From Alitta virens (taxonomy: Eukaryota; Annelida; Polychaeta; Phyllodocida; Nereididae), in the NCBI GenBank assembly GCA_932294295.1, contig OW028585.1, positions 15,098,771 through 15,162,770 of the forward strand: a DNA stretch of 64,000 bases, given 5' to 3'. The notes under the pieces were generated by a model, which was not told the origin of the DNA, did not search any database, and saw only the letters and a list, made by a program, of their open reading frames with translations. Positions within the stretch are counted from its first letter, which is position 1. Every line of letters begins with the position of its first letter. Below, in pieces: positions 42,981-54,470 of the stretch. Position numbers and translations under genes: made by a program.

Positions 42981-45900
42981 ATGGACAGTATCATTCAGTG
43001 GAACTGTCGAGGTTTCAGAGCCAACTTCGATGAAATAGGTTGCATGGTCCAAGACTTAAACCCTAGTGTTTTCTGTCTACAGGAAACATTTCTGAAACCT
43101 CCAAATAGTTTTAAACTGAGAAACTATCATATGTATAATACATATGGCAATATTGCCCACGATAGAGCCACTGGTGGCTCATCAATTTTAGTTAAAAATG
43201 GCATCATTCATACCCATATTGCTCTTAACACTAACCTTCAGGCTACAGCAGTTCGTCTGAACCTGAATAAAACATTCACCATATGTTCCTTATATATTCC
43301 TCCACCCTTTCACCTTACAGCCAGTGATTTGCATAACCTTTACAATCAACTGCCTGAACCGCGTCTTATCCTAGGAGATTTTAACAGCCATAACCAATTG
43401 TGGGGAAGCACTTCCCACAACAACAAAGGAAAAACCATTGAAGATTTTCTCAATGACCACACCCTTTGCTTGTTCAATGATGGTTCACCTACATATCTTC
43501 ACCCAGGTCATGGAACATTTTCAGCGATAGACCTTAGTATATGTGATCCAGCGCTATTTCTGGAATTTGAATGGAGAGTATTAGAGGACACTCACGGCAG
43601 TGATCACTTTCCTATTGTCCTACAAAACGTAGAAGGTACAAGAGAAGTGGGTCAACTCCGATGGAAGTTGCATAAAGCGGATTGGACCTCCTTCGAAAAG
43701 CACTGCTTAGAAACGATTACTATGTCTCATTATAGGAATTGTAATAATCTCGTTGAAGATTTTACTGATGATATTACTGATATAGCCAATAAAACAATAC
43801 CGATGACAAAAAATAATTCTAAACGTAGTGCAAGACCTTGGTTTGATGACGAAGTAAGAGAAGCTATTAAAAACCGTAAGAAAGCCCTCAGAATTTTTAA
43901 ATCACAGCCGACCATCAACAATCTGAATAATTTTAAGTGCCTGAAAGCCAAAGCGCGTAGAATTGTCAGGCAAAAAAAACGTAGTTGCTGGAGAGACTAT
44001 GTCTTCAGACTCACTGAAAGAACTCCTAGCAATAAAGTCTGGAAAATGATTAAGAAGATTGAAGGAAAGAACCTAGCTTCGCATGTAAGCATTCTAGAAG
44101 TGAATGGAGAACATCTCTCCTCACCAGAACAAATATCAAACGGGTTAGGAGAACAGTTTGCATACAACTCCTCATCGGAGAACTATACGAGAGAATTTCA
44201 ATGTTATAAGGCTCAAGCTGAGAGATTAACCCTAAATATACAGTCTGATAACAGCGAAGATTATAACTCCTACATCACCTTAGAAGAACTTCAGAAGGTC
44301 ATCTTAAAAGCGACTGACTCTGCAACAGGCCCTGATAATATACATTATCAAATCTTAAAACACCTACCTCAATCCTCTTTAAAAACATTACTGTATATCT
44401 TTAATCAAATTTGGGAGAAGGGATGTCTTCCATCCCTGTGGAAACAAGCCACGGTCATCCCAATTCCCAAGCCGGGGAAGGATCATAGTGATCCTATGAA
44501 TTATCGACCAATAGCCTTAACCAGTTGTCTATGTAAGACAATGGAGCGAATTGTTACTGATAGACTGGTTTGGTTCCTGGAGTCGAACCAGCTTATTACA
44601 GAGTTCCAATCTGGATTTCGCCGTCACAGGAGCACATTAGATCATTTAGTCAGACTGGAAACTTATGTTAGAGATGCTTTCATTAACAGAGAACACGTAG
44701 TAGCCATATTCTTTGACCTAGAAAAAGCTTATGACACTACATGGAAATATGGAATAATGAAAGATCTCCACGACTTAGGGCTTCGAGGTCGCCTTCCAGT
44801 TTTCATCGGATCCTTCCTACAGGATCGCTTCTTTAAGGTCCGAGTGGGATCAACGATGTCAAGCCCCTACTCTCAGGAGAATGGAGTCCCTCAGGGTAGT
44901 ATTCTCTCGCCCACCCTCTTTAACGTCAAAATCAACAGTATAGTAAATTCCATCTCAGAAAATCTCATGTCGTCCCTATATGTTGACGATTTCCTCATTG
45001 CATATCGTTCCAGATATATGCCAACCATAGAACGACAACTGCAATTAAATTTGAATAGGATTCACAAATGGTCACTCGAAAATGGCTTCAAGTTCTCTAA
45101 ACAGAAGACAGTTTGTCTGCCTTTCTATTACTTACGATCAAACCATCCAGATCCATCACTAATAATTGACAACTGTCAAATAAAAGTGGTGAATGAAACA
45201 AAATTTTTGGGTGTACTCTTTGACTCCAAATTGTCTTTCATTCCGCATATCAAAGCACTGAAAGCAAAGTGCCTGAAATCAATGAACCTCCTTAAAGTAG
45301 TGAGCAAATATAATTGGGGTGGGGACACAACGGTCCTCCTTCGTCTCTATCGAGCAATTACTCGTTCTCGACTTGATTAAGGTTCTGTATTATATGGCTC
45401 CGCCAGACCATCTTATCTAAAATGCCTGAATTCTGTACATCATCAAGGGTTGCGACTAAGCTTAAGAGCTTTTCGTACATCTCCTGTAGAGAGCTTATAT
45501 GTACTGGCAGGGGAACCTCCACTTTCCCTTCGTCGTATCAAGTTATCCCTGCAATACATACTAAAAGTAGCTTCAACTCCAACAAATCCAACATATGATG
45601 TAATATTTCATCCAAAATACATGCATCATTATGAATCTCGTTCAAACGCCATTCGACCACTGGGATTACGCATGAAATTCTATCTTGAGGCTGCAAAAAT
45701 TGATACTACAATCATTGCCGAGACGGAAGTACCACCCATTCCGCCATGGATTCTACCAGTCCCGAAAGTTATACTGGACTTAGCAGGGCTTAAGAAAAGC
45801 GAAACCAATCCGGTAGACTATCAAAACCTATTTTATAGTATAAGGTTTAAATACGAATCGTACAAATTTATATACACAGATGGCTCAAAAATGGAAAGAC

Positions 45901-46664
45901 GAGTAGGCTGTGCTGTCACTTCTTATAAAACCGTTATAGCTGAATGTCGTCTTCCAGACCACTGCTCAATATACACTGCAGAATTAACAGCTATTTACCT
46001 TGCCTTAAAGAACATCGAGGACTCAGAATCAGATCGTTATGTTATCTGTTCTGATTCCAAATCTGCTCTTCAAGCAATCCAAAATAAACAACTTGATAAC
46101 CCTGGGATCTTAGATGTTCTTATTAAGTATTTCTATCTTCACGAATACAAAGACATAGTATTCTGCTGGATTCCTGGACACGCTGGCATTGAAGGGAATG
46201 AAAAAGCAGACCTGGCAGCAAAAAGGGCTCTTACAAAAGAGATAACTGATTTTACCATTCCATACACTGATTTTAAAATGACTATAAAATCTTTTATCAT
46301 GTCTTGCTGGCAAAGACAATGGAATGAATGTAATAACAACAAGTTGCATTCAATCTTACCTTGCATTCAAAATAAAATACCTAGTAGGTTCAATACTCGC
46401 AAAGATCAAGGAATATATCACAGATGCCTCATAGGACATTCAAGACTTACACATTTACACCTTTTAGTCAATGAACCGGCACCGGTATGCCAGAGTTGTC
46501 GGTGCCCCCTAACAATCAAACATATTTTATTAGATTGCAGCCACTTACAACGCTTTAGAAGACCTTTGTTTCAAGCTAATACCTTACAACATCTCTTTAC
46601 CAGATATCCAACCCAGACAATTATTGATTTTTTATATGCTTCTGGTTTCTACTACCAAATATAG
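42981..46664 (+). pseudogene. LINE ORF2 of copy G, nonsense after the RT domain
   Basis: The frame is clean through endonuclease and reverse transcriptase, then TAT becomes TAA at 45378-45380 (SRLD* instead of SRLDYG), about codon 800 of 1227. The downstream frame stays open to 46664 with RNase H and the CCHC finger, so this is a point lesion. Other private changes include Ser to Phe at YVFRLTE. A truncated RT lacking RNase H would be made. Confidence 0.9.
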
Positions 46665-46748
46665 TTAATCAATCTTAACCTAGAGAGCCTCTACATAGCC
46701 CACTCAGGTGCTGATGAGGCGTTAAACAATAACTCACACACACACACA

Positions 46749-48572
46749 CGTCAAAATCAACAGTATAGTAAATTCCATCTCAGAAAATCTCATGTCGTCC
46801 CTATATGTTGACGATTTCCTCATTGCATATCGTTCCAGATATATGCCAACCATAGAACGACAACTGCAATTAAATTTGAATAGGATTCACAAATGGTCAC
46901 TCGAAAATGGCTTCAAGTTCTCTAAACAGAAGACAGTTTGTCTGCCTTTCTATTACTTACGATCAAACCATCCAGATCCATCACTAATAATTGACAACTG
47001 TCAAATAAAAGTGGTGAATGAAACAAAATTTTTGGGTGTACTCTTTGACTCCAAATTGTCTTTCATTCCGCATATCAAAGCACTGAAAGCAAAGTGCCTG
47101 AAATCAATGAACCTCCTTAAAGTAGTGAGCAAATATAATTGGGGTGGGGACACAACGGTCCTCCTTCGTCTCTATCGAGCAATTACTCGTTCTCGACTTG
47201 ATTATGGTTCTGTGGTATATGGCTCCGCCAGACCATCTTATCTAAAATGCCTGAATTCTGTACATCATCAAGGGTTGCGACTAAGCTTAAGAGCTTTTCG
47301 TACATCTCCTGTAGAGAGCTTATATGTACTGGCAGGGGAACCTCCACTTTCCCTTCGTCGTATCAAGTTATCCATGCAATACATACTAAAAGTAGCTTCA
47401 ACTCCAACAAATCCAACATATGATGTAATATTTCATCCAAAATACATGCATCATTATGAATCTCGTTCAAACGCCATTCGACCACTGGGATTACGCATGA
47501 AATTCTATCTTGAGGCTGCAAAAATTGATACTACAATCATTGCCGAGACGGAAGTACCACCCATTCCGCCATGGATTCTCCCAGTCCCGAAAGTTATACT
47601 GGATTTGGCAGAGCTTAAGAAAAGCGAAACCAATCCGGTAGACTATCAAAACCTATTTTATAGTTTAAGGTTTAAATACGAATCGTACAAATTTCTATAC
47701 ACAGATGGCTCAAAAATGGAAAGACGAGTAGGCTGTGCAGTCACTTCTTATAAAACCGTTATAGCTGAATGTCGTCTTCCAGACCACTGCTCAATATACA
47801 CTGCAGAATTAACAGCTATTTACCTTGCCTTAAAGAACATCGAGGACTCAGAATCAGATCGTTATGTTATCTGTTCTGATTCAAAATCTGCTCTTCAAGC
47901 AATCCAAAATAAACAACTTGATAACCCTGGGATCTTAGATGTTCTGATTAAGTATTTCTATCTTCACGAATACAAAGACATAGTATTCTGCTGGATTCCT
48001 GGACACGCTGGCATTGAAGGGAATGAAAAAGCAGACCTGGCAGCAAAAAGGGCTCTTACAAAAGAGATAACTGATTTTACCATTCCATACACTGATTTTA
48101 AAATGACTATAAAATCTTTTATCATGTCTTGCTGGCAAAGACAATGGAATGAATGTAATAACAACAAGTTGCATTCAATCTTACCTTGCATTCAAAATAA
48201 AATACCGAGTAGGTTCAATACTCGCAAAGATCAAGGAATATATCACAGATGCCTCATAGGACATTCAAGACTTACACATTTACACCTTTTAGTCAATGAA
48301 CCGGCACCGGTATGCCAGAGTTGTCGGTGCCCCCTAACAATCAAACATATTTTATTAGATTGCAGCCACTTACAACGCTTTAGAAGACCTTTGTTTCAAG
48401 CTAATACCTTACAACATCTCTTTACTAGATATCCAACCCAGACAATTATTGATTTTTTATATGCTTCTGGTTTCTACTACCAAATATAGATAATCAATCT
48501 TAACCTAGAGAGCCTCTACATAGCCCACTCAGGTGCTGATGAGGCGTTAAACAATAACTCACACACACACAC
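46749..48572 (+). mobile_element. LINE copy H, 5' truncated, fused to the tail of G
   Basis: Starts at GTCAAAATCAACAG in the RT coding region, with ACG microhomology to the tail, and runs to its own (CA)n. The frame is open from the junction through YVDD, RNase H and the finger to the stop at 48489 (565 codons from the first ATG at 46792), without the endonuclease. 'S' subtype. Directly followed by the right TSD of array 3. Confidence 0.92.
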
Positions 48573-48587
48573 ATCTGTTTTGTGGTG
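48573..48587 (+). repeat. Right TSD enclosing array 3
   Basis: Second copy of the 15-bp repeat at 41322-41336. It lies in the ankyrin unit 3 intron, about 20 bp inside its 5' splice site. Confidence 0.92.
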
Positions 48588-48614
48588 AAGATTGGTTTTA
48601 ATAAGATCACTTAC

Positions 48615-49801
48615 CTAGGTGACTGCCATCTAGTTCGAAGTTTAACATCTGCACCCTTCATCATGAACATATCTTCAATTTTCGAGAAAACCTGACCTAA
48701 TCCTAAATCTTTGTTCTCCCACTGTGCTTTTCCCGCTTTTATCCACAAGTATGGTGTTGCCAAATCTTTGTCAATGGCATTTACATTTGTCTTCGCTGCG
48801 ATAGCTTGCAAAATATCCTGGAGGCCATGTCCTAGTTCTGGATGAGTGTACATAGCTTTTGTAAGCAGATGTAGCACAGTTTCATTTTGTCTTGGATTTC
48901 TATATTGGTGGATGACATGAGACAATATGCAAGTTGTTGAAATTCTTCATGGCCTACTTGCTTGACTTTTCCTGCAAGTATGTGAAGAACTGTCTGTTCA
49001 TTTTTGTCCAGCATATCAATGTTTCTGGCTGATCTGAGACAACCATTCAGCTCAAGAATTGCTTCATACCCATTTTCTCCAGTATTTTTTGCAAGTATGT
49101 GCAGTGCAGTGGCACCATTTTTGTCTTGAATTTCAATATTGGAAGGTGATCTCAGCAGACCGGTTAGCTCACAGAATGCTTCATATTCAATTTCTAGTAT
49201 TCTTTCTTGAAGAACATGAAGGGCAGTTTTCCCATGTTTATCAGTAGCGTCAACATTGGCTTCAGACTTTAGTTCAGGTACAATGAGGCTCACTAGCTTC
49301 AGGGTGTGTCTATGTTTTGTGATTTTGCTTATGAAATATTGTAATGAGTTTCTGCCATCATCATTATTCACATCTAACAAAGCAGGATTCTCTGATACAA
49401 CTTCAGTAATTACTTCTTGGTAGAGCTTCAATGAATCTTCTGGCAGCTCTTCAGGCAGACATGTTCAGTCAAATCTAACCAATGCATGCAACACTCTGCC
49501 TTTTGGTTCAGTATGGTCCAGACATTCTTCAGTCAAGAACAATGGGAGCAGCTCGGTGAATGCATCAACAAGCCTTGCTTCATTCACAAGAATTACTAGA
49601 AGATTCCAGAAGAGCAAAAACAGGGTACACTGCTTGAGCTTCTTATTAGATTTTAATGAAAGTTCCTCTGGTATGCATGTTGGATCTGCTCCTTCTTCAA
49701 GCAGCATTTTCAGAATATCAATTAACTGATCTGTCCACTGAAATTTGCCTTTCCCTGGTATGTGTTGGGCATTCATGACTAGTGCACCTAAGCATTCTGT
49801 C
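48615..49801 (-). pseudogene. Ankyrin unit 3, main exon, with a stop and a frameshift
   Basis: Bounded by an acceptor (TTCAACAG) and a strong donor (CCTAG|GTAAGT). It starts with the family N-terminus (TECLGALVMNAQ, WTDQLIDILKMLLEEGADPT), then about five ankyrin repeats of the DKNGATALHIL type, and a conserved C-terminal block (DKDLATPYLWIKAGKAQW). Two lesions are visible: TGA at 49465-49467 where other units have Trp (NCDW), and a one-base loss near 48895 in an A run that moves the last repeat to another frame. Either it is a pseudogene or two rare alleles/errors coincide. Array 3 sits in the next intron. Confidence 0.72.
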
Positions 49802-49916
49802 CTGTTGAACAAATTGCAGAAAAAAAACCATTCATACAAAAATAAGGGAATAGATGCATTTACAAAGCAACTGAAGTATAAAGGATTATACACCACTGCC
49901 CATAAATCTGAATTAC

Positions 49917-49951
49917 CTGGCATAGACAGAGTCATCAACACTCGTCAATAT
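49917..49951 (-). CDS. Ankyrin unit 3, 35-nt microexon
   Basis: Acceptor ATTTTTCAG and donor CCAG|GTAAT bound 35 nt encoding ILTSVDDSVYA plus the first two bases of Arg, completed in the main exon. Confidence 0.6.
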
Positions 49952-50021
49952 CTGAAAAATGAAAATAAAACTTGTGCCAGTCATTCCGTTTGGTGTCATT
50001 AATGAGCCACCTTGTGGATAT

Positions 50022-50085
50022 TTCAAGGATGAATCAGATATCTGTATGCCCCCCCCCCCATACAGATATCTGATTCATCCTTGAA
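50022..50085. repeat. Perfect 27-bp hairpin with a C-run loop
   Basis: TTCAAGGATGAATCAGATAT... at 50022-50048 is repeated as its exact reverse complement at 50059-50085, separated only by ten C. It could be a snap-back duplication or a palindromic mobile remnant. No short direct repeat flanks it clearly. Confidence 0.8.
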
Positions 50086-51057
50086 TATAGATAACATATA
50101 CATCAGGTGTACTTGGCTTATTGTAAAGTGGCAGTCTTGTAAAATTGTTGAATCTACTTATGGTAATATATATCAGAAGCCATAAAATGGGAGGCTTTAT
50201 AAAGTAAGTTAAAGTGTCGTTGTTCAGCTCAAGCAAGAGGCTGCAATAGAGTCTTTTCACTGAGCAGCCCTTAATTCAGTAAGACATAAGTCTTTCTTCC
50301 CCTCTAATTACTCATTTTTCTTTTCAGAAACAAAACAATTTTCTCAGGGAAATGACAAAAATCAACTGAACGATAAGATGTCAAATATACAATAAAATGC
50401 ACTAAAAGTACTGCTGCTAGGATGCACTTTGCTTCAACCAATCATAGCCAAGGGCGGGAACGTTTTCAGCCAATAGAATTGCAGTATTCTGTCATAGCCA
50501 CCTGGTGGAAATATAGAGAACCTTCTGTGAAACTCCACTATTTTGACAGGATCTATAACACATGGCTGCAGTATCTGTAAATTTATCTAATTCAAAAACT
50601 GAACAAAACATCACTATCACCAGTCATAGTTTTGCAAAAGCATTCGACATACCACATGGAAGTAATCAACAAATTCAGAAGGTTACTTAAAGCTGCACTG
50701 TCTGTCAAAATTGCAAGTTTCTAAGATTTTATCAAATAATCTAGAATTGCCTAAATAAATCTAAAAATAGTAAATTTACATCAGCTAGTCAGTCTATCAG
50801 GCGTTTACTTATTACAAAAACTAAATCATAAAATGAAAGAAAGTCTAGACCAAAACATTAGAAACACAATGGAAATGACATCATCACCCATTGTTCACTA
50901 TTGCGACATCATCACTAGGTTTGTTTGCATATTGAATTTTTGATGGCATGAAAAACTTTATTTATATTATTTATTGTACCTCATGAGACATGTATTGGTT
51001 TATATAATTATTTGCTGAAGCTAAATCTAGAGACGTAGGAACTTTAATGCACTTGCC
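50086..51057. other. Spacer between ankyrin units 2 and 3, no gene seen
   Basis: AT-rich. A CCAAT-like stretch (about 50436-50475, with AACCAATCATAG and AGCCAATAG) could be a promoter region for unit 3, but no 196-nt type exon was found for that unit. Confidence 0.35.
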
Positions 51058-51241
51058 TTAATGATTTCCAAATAGATTGGGGTAGAGAGAAGTAAGAATG
51101 CCTTTTTGACTGTGACCAGAAAGATCATCATGGATTGATTGCTCTCCTTCATCTTCCAACAGGTCAAGAATTCTTTGGCCTTCTGTTGTAAGTTGCCTGG
51201 TGCAGACCATATTCGCCATAATCCACATCAAATCAGAGGTA
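51058..51241 (-). CDS. Ankyrin unit 2, terminal exon
   Basis: A pyrimidine-rich acceptor (TTTTTTTAATCCAG) precedes the exon, and its phase (one base, then codons) matches the two bases left by the main exon. It encodes about 61 residues including ANMVCTRQL and RILDLLEDEGEQ, like the end of an ankyrin repeat, and stops at TAA 51058-51060. It is too short to stand out as an open frame alone; the phase match and splice signals are the evidence. Confidence 0.5.
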
Positions 51242-51562
51242 CTGGATTAAAAAAATGATTGACATATTCGTCTATATATAGTTACTAAAGCTGTTGTGTA
51301 TCAAAAAAGATACGTTAAAGTCACCAATTTTGGTTCATACCATTGAAAACAGCTTGGAGTAGCTGACTCGTGAAATGTCAATTATTAAATATATATATCA
51401 ATATATTACTTTTTATTGGGCAAAGAGCACTACAGTCAGTGTAGGTCTTTAAGAGGAGACCAAACGCATGAACAACATAAAACATTTTATTGATTGACAT
51501 ACTGTAAGATATCATATATGTTTTTAATGAGTCCATACTGGATATGATATGGGTTTACTCAC

Positions 51563-52728
51563 TTGGGTGCCTTCCACTGAGTCCTAAGTTCAACATCTGC
51601 ACCTTTATCCGGAAATAACTCTTCAATTTCAGTAAAAACTGTGTTAAGATTTGACCTATCTGCCCACTGTGCTTTTCCAGCCTTAATCCACAAGTATGGT
51701 GTTGCCAAATCTTTGTCAGTGGCATTTACATTTGACTTTGTGGTGATAGCTTGCAAACTTTCTTGAAGGTCATGACCTAGTTCTGGATGAGAGTACACAG
51801 CTTTTGTAAGCAGATGCAGGACTGTTTGTCCAGTTTTGTCTTGGGATCTCTATGTTGGCGGATGATATGAGACCATATGCAAGTTGTTGAAATGTTACAG
51901 GGCCTATATGTATGATGTTTTCTGCAAGTATGTGGAGAACTGATTGGCCGTTTTGGTCTTGCATTTCCAAATTTTTGGCTGCGCTGAGGCAACCATTCAG
52001 CTCAAGGAAGGCTTCACAACCAGTTTCTGGGATATTTAATGCGAGTATATGAAGAGCTGTTTGTCCCTTTTTATCTTGAGTTTCAATTTTAGAAGATGTT
52101 CTAAATTGATTTGTGAGCCAAGAAAACTCTTCATAATTGATCTTTTTTGCCCTTTCCTGGAGGATGTGATTTGGAGTTTGTCCACTTTTGTTTGTCGTAT
52201 TAACATTGGCATCTGATCTTAGCATTGGGACAATGCGTTTTACCAAACTTAGCGTTTGCTTGTGTTTTGTGACCCTGCTAGCAAGACAATGTAATGCATT
52301 TTGTCCATTATTATCTTTCACATCAAGCTGAGACAGATTACTTTCTACTACTTTTGATATGAGTCTCACATATACTTCAACCACATCATCAGGCAAATCA
52401 TCAGGAAGTTCACTCCAATCACAGTTGACTTAGGCATGAAGAACAGTGCCTTTGGGTTCTTCGTGTCTAAGGAATTTCTCAGACAACAGTAAAAAAAGCA
52501 AATCCCTTTAACTCATTGACCAGTTCAGGATGTTTGGAAAGAATACGGAACATCCGCTTAATAACTCTATACACAGAGGAATCGCTAATGTGCTTTGGTA
52601 ACCATGTTGGATCAGCTCCTTCCTGAAGCAGAAGTTTCAAAACATCTATCAGCTCAACTGTCCATGCAATTCGGTGGTCTCTTGATATATACTTAACATT
52701 CTTCAGGAGCTTCCTTAAGCATCTTGTC
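51563..52728 (-). pseudogene. Ankyrin unit 2, main exon, with stop and frameshifts
   Basis: Acceptor TTTGTAG, donor CCCAA|GTGAGT. Family N-terminus (TRCLRKLLKN, WTVELIDVLKLLLQEGADPTWLP), then ankyrin repeats (DNNGQNALHCL, DKKGQTALHIL, DQNGQSVLHIL) and the C-terminal block (DKDLATPYLWIKAGKAQW). Lesions: a frameshift at a T/A run near 52495, TAA at 52430-52432 in place of the Leu of HALVNCDW, and one extra C near 51849 that throws the last repeat out of frame. The gene is probably dead. Its own 5' splice context was later hit by array 4. Confidence 0.72.
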
Positions 52729-52811
52729 CTACAAATATATTCACATTCGTGTCAAACAATGATAAACTAGTTGGTTCATTCAATTTTTCTTGATTCTTAC
52801 CATTCCCACTT

Positions 52812-52825
52812 ACCTCGATTCAGTC
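52812..52825 (+). repeat. Left TSD enclosing array 4 (at a 5' splice site)
   Basis: ACCTCGATTCAGTC, repeated at 59703-59716. On the - strand it is the end of the unit 2 microexon plus the donor GT; the flank CCCACTT completes GAG|GTAAGT. Confidence 0.92.
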
Positions 52826-52978
52826 GCCCTCGAAGGTCCTGGGCCTCCACGCGGCGAGGGTGGAAACACTTGGGGTGAAGTCCTCTATCCCCAGTGGCTA
52901 AAACAGGACCGTGCGCATTGCACAAGCTGCTCCAGCTTTACAGGAGGGTGTGTCCCCTACCATACAGGGGAAACAAAA

Positions 52979-54400
52979 ATGAAGATGTCCGAATCGACAA
53001 TTTCAGACCGGCTCGCACGTCCCCCGGGTGAACAAGGTGCGCGTCCCTCAGCGGTAAACCAGGCTGAGGTCGAAAAATTGGCTACTGGTTCCAGACAAAG
53101 TAAACGTTTCCGCTCATCTACAGATGATGCCAATCCAAGTACAACTTATGATGTTATATCTACGCCATGGCCTAAGTTTCTTGTTGTTACTGGCAGTGAC
53201 GATGGGTTTTCCCGTCTCTCAGCCATAACAATTTGTCGAACGTTGAAAGAAAGTATTGGTTTCGTTGAAAATACGAGAAGGCTCAGGAGTTCATCCTTGC
53301 TGGTGCAGGTTGCCCACAAGGACCAATCGTTAAAATTGCTGGAGCTGAGGGCCTTTGCGGGTACCCCTGTAAAGGTGGAGCCCCATCGGTTCTTCAACTC
53401 TTGCAAGGGGGTTGTGACATCTCATGAGAGCAGTCTCTGCTCCGATGACGAACTGAGGGACTGGCTGAATGACTACAATGTCATCCACATTCACCGCCAG
53501 CCCCCCAGATATTCACGACAGCTACTGACTCTGACCTTTGATGGCACAGTGTTGCCTGATAGGGTCAGCATAGGGTTCGAGTGGTGTAGGGTACGTCCCT
53601 ACATCCCGAACCCAAAACGATGTTATAATTGCCAGCGATTTGGCCATTTTAGCGGCTCCTGCCGCGCCAAAGCAACCTGCGCCAATTGTGGGTCACGGGA
53701 ACACGTTCATTCCCGTGACTCACCATGTCAGAAACAGTCATATTGTGTTAATTGTGGAGGTGATGGGCCAGCCTATCACCGTGGCTGTCCCAAATGGCAG
53801 CTAGAGAAAGAGATCCTGAAGTTAAAGACCACCAAGGATATCTCCTTTCCCCAAGCACGCCGTATAGCTGAACAGGCTGCTGGGGCAAGTTATGCCTCAG
53901 TCCTGTCTCAGATGGCTGGACCTAGACCTCCTTCGCCCAGATCATCGCCCAGGCGAAGGATTGACCTAGATCCTAATTATAATTATTCCAAGGCAGGGCA
54001 AAGCTTGCAGAAACATAAACCAGAATCTAAGACTTCACAGGCAGACGATCACCTCGCAAGAATAAAGCAGCATGCTATAGATGTCGGAAAAGGACATCTT
54101 GTAGCTCCATCGGTTAGTGCGTCACAACTTAGTGTACCCTCACAGGGTGCACCTTCCGGCGTTGAGTCGGAAGAGATACACCAGCTGATGGAAGAGGAGG
54201 CAGGGACTACCACCATCCCTAGGCCTCAACGGGAGGGGGCAATTGATAAAAGATCAATTGTTCCCAAAAGACCCCCCCTCATCAGAAAAACACTAGAAAA
54301 ATCTAGTGCACTGAGCTTCATAACACCACCATCTAAGCATGGTGGGGCCCTCAAAAAGATCTTAACACCAAAAGAGGCAGCGACTTTGAAGAAAAAGTGA
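52979..54400 (+). CDS. LINE ORF1, copy K
   Basis: 473 codons, intact. Private changes: MKMSES at the N-terminus (Asn to Lys), RPPSPRS (Ser to Pro) in the SR-like patch and HQLMEEE (Pro to Leu) near the C-terminus. All three zinc knuckles are kept. Confidence 0.92.
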   Translation: MKMSESTISDRLARPPGEQGARPSAVNQAEVEKLATGSRQSKRFRSSTDDANPSTTYDVISTPWPKFLVVTGSDDGFSRLSAITICRTLKESIGFVENTRRLRSSSLLVQVAHKDQSLKLLELRAFAGTPVKVEPHRFFNSCKGVVTSHESSLCSDDELRDWLNDYNVIHIHRQPPRYSRQLLTLTFDGTVLPDRVSIGFEWCRVRPYIPNPKRCYNCQRFGHFSGSCRAKATCANCGSREHVHSRDSPCQKQSYCVNCGGDGPAYHRGCPKWQLEKEILKLKTTKDISFPQARRIAEQAAGASYASVLSQMAGPRPPSPRSSPRRRIDLDPNYNYSKAGQSLQKHKPESKTSQADDHLARIKQHAIDVGKGHLVAPSVSASQLSVPSQGAPSGVESEEIHQLMEEEAGTTTIPRPQREGAIDKRSIVPKRPPLIRKTLEKSSALSFITPPSKHGGALKKILTPKEAATLKKK

Positions 54401-54470
54401 ATATTCATACAAATTCATACCATGCACTACAGATTTTACTATGATAATATTAAACTCTTTTAACTAATTC

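Larger units (their letters stand above)
41336..46748 (+). mobile_element. LINE copy G, full length, ORF2 with nonsense mutation
   Basis: Complete from GCCCTCG to the (CA)n tail and head of array 3. ORF1 is intact and ORF2 carries one stop. 'S' subtype 3' end. Its left TSD pairs with the sequence after copy H, not with anything after its own tail. Confidence 0.92.
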
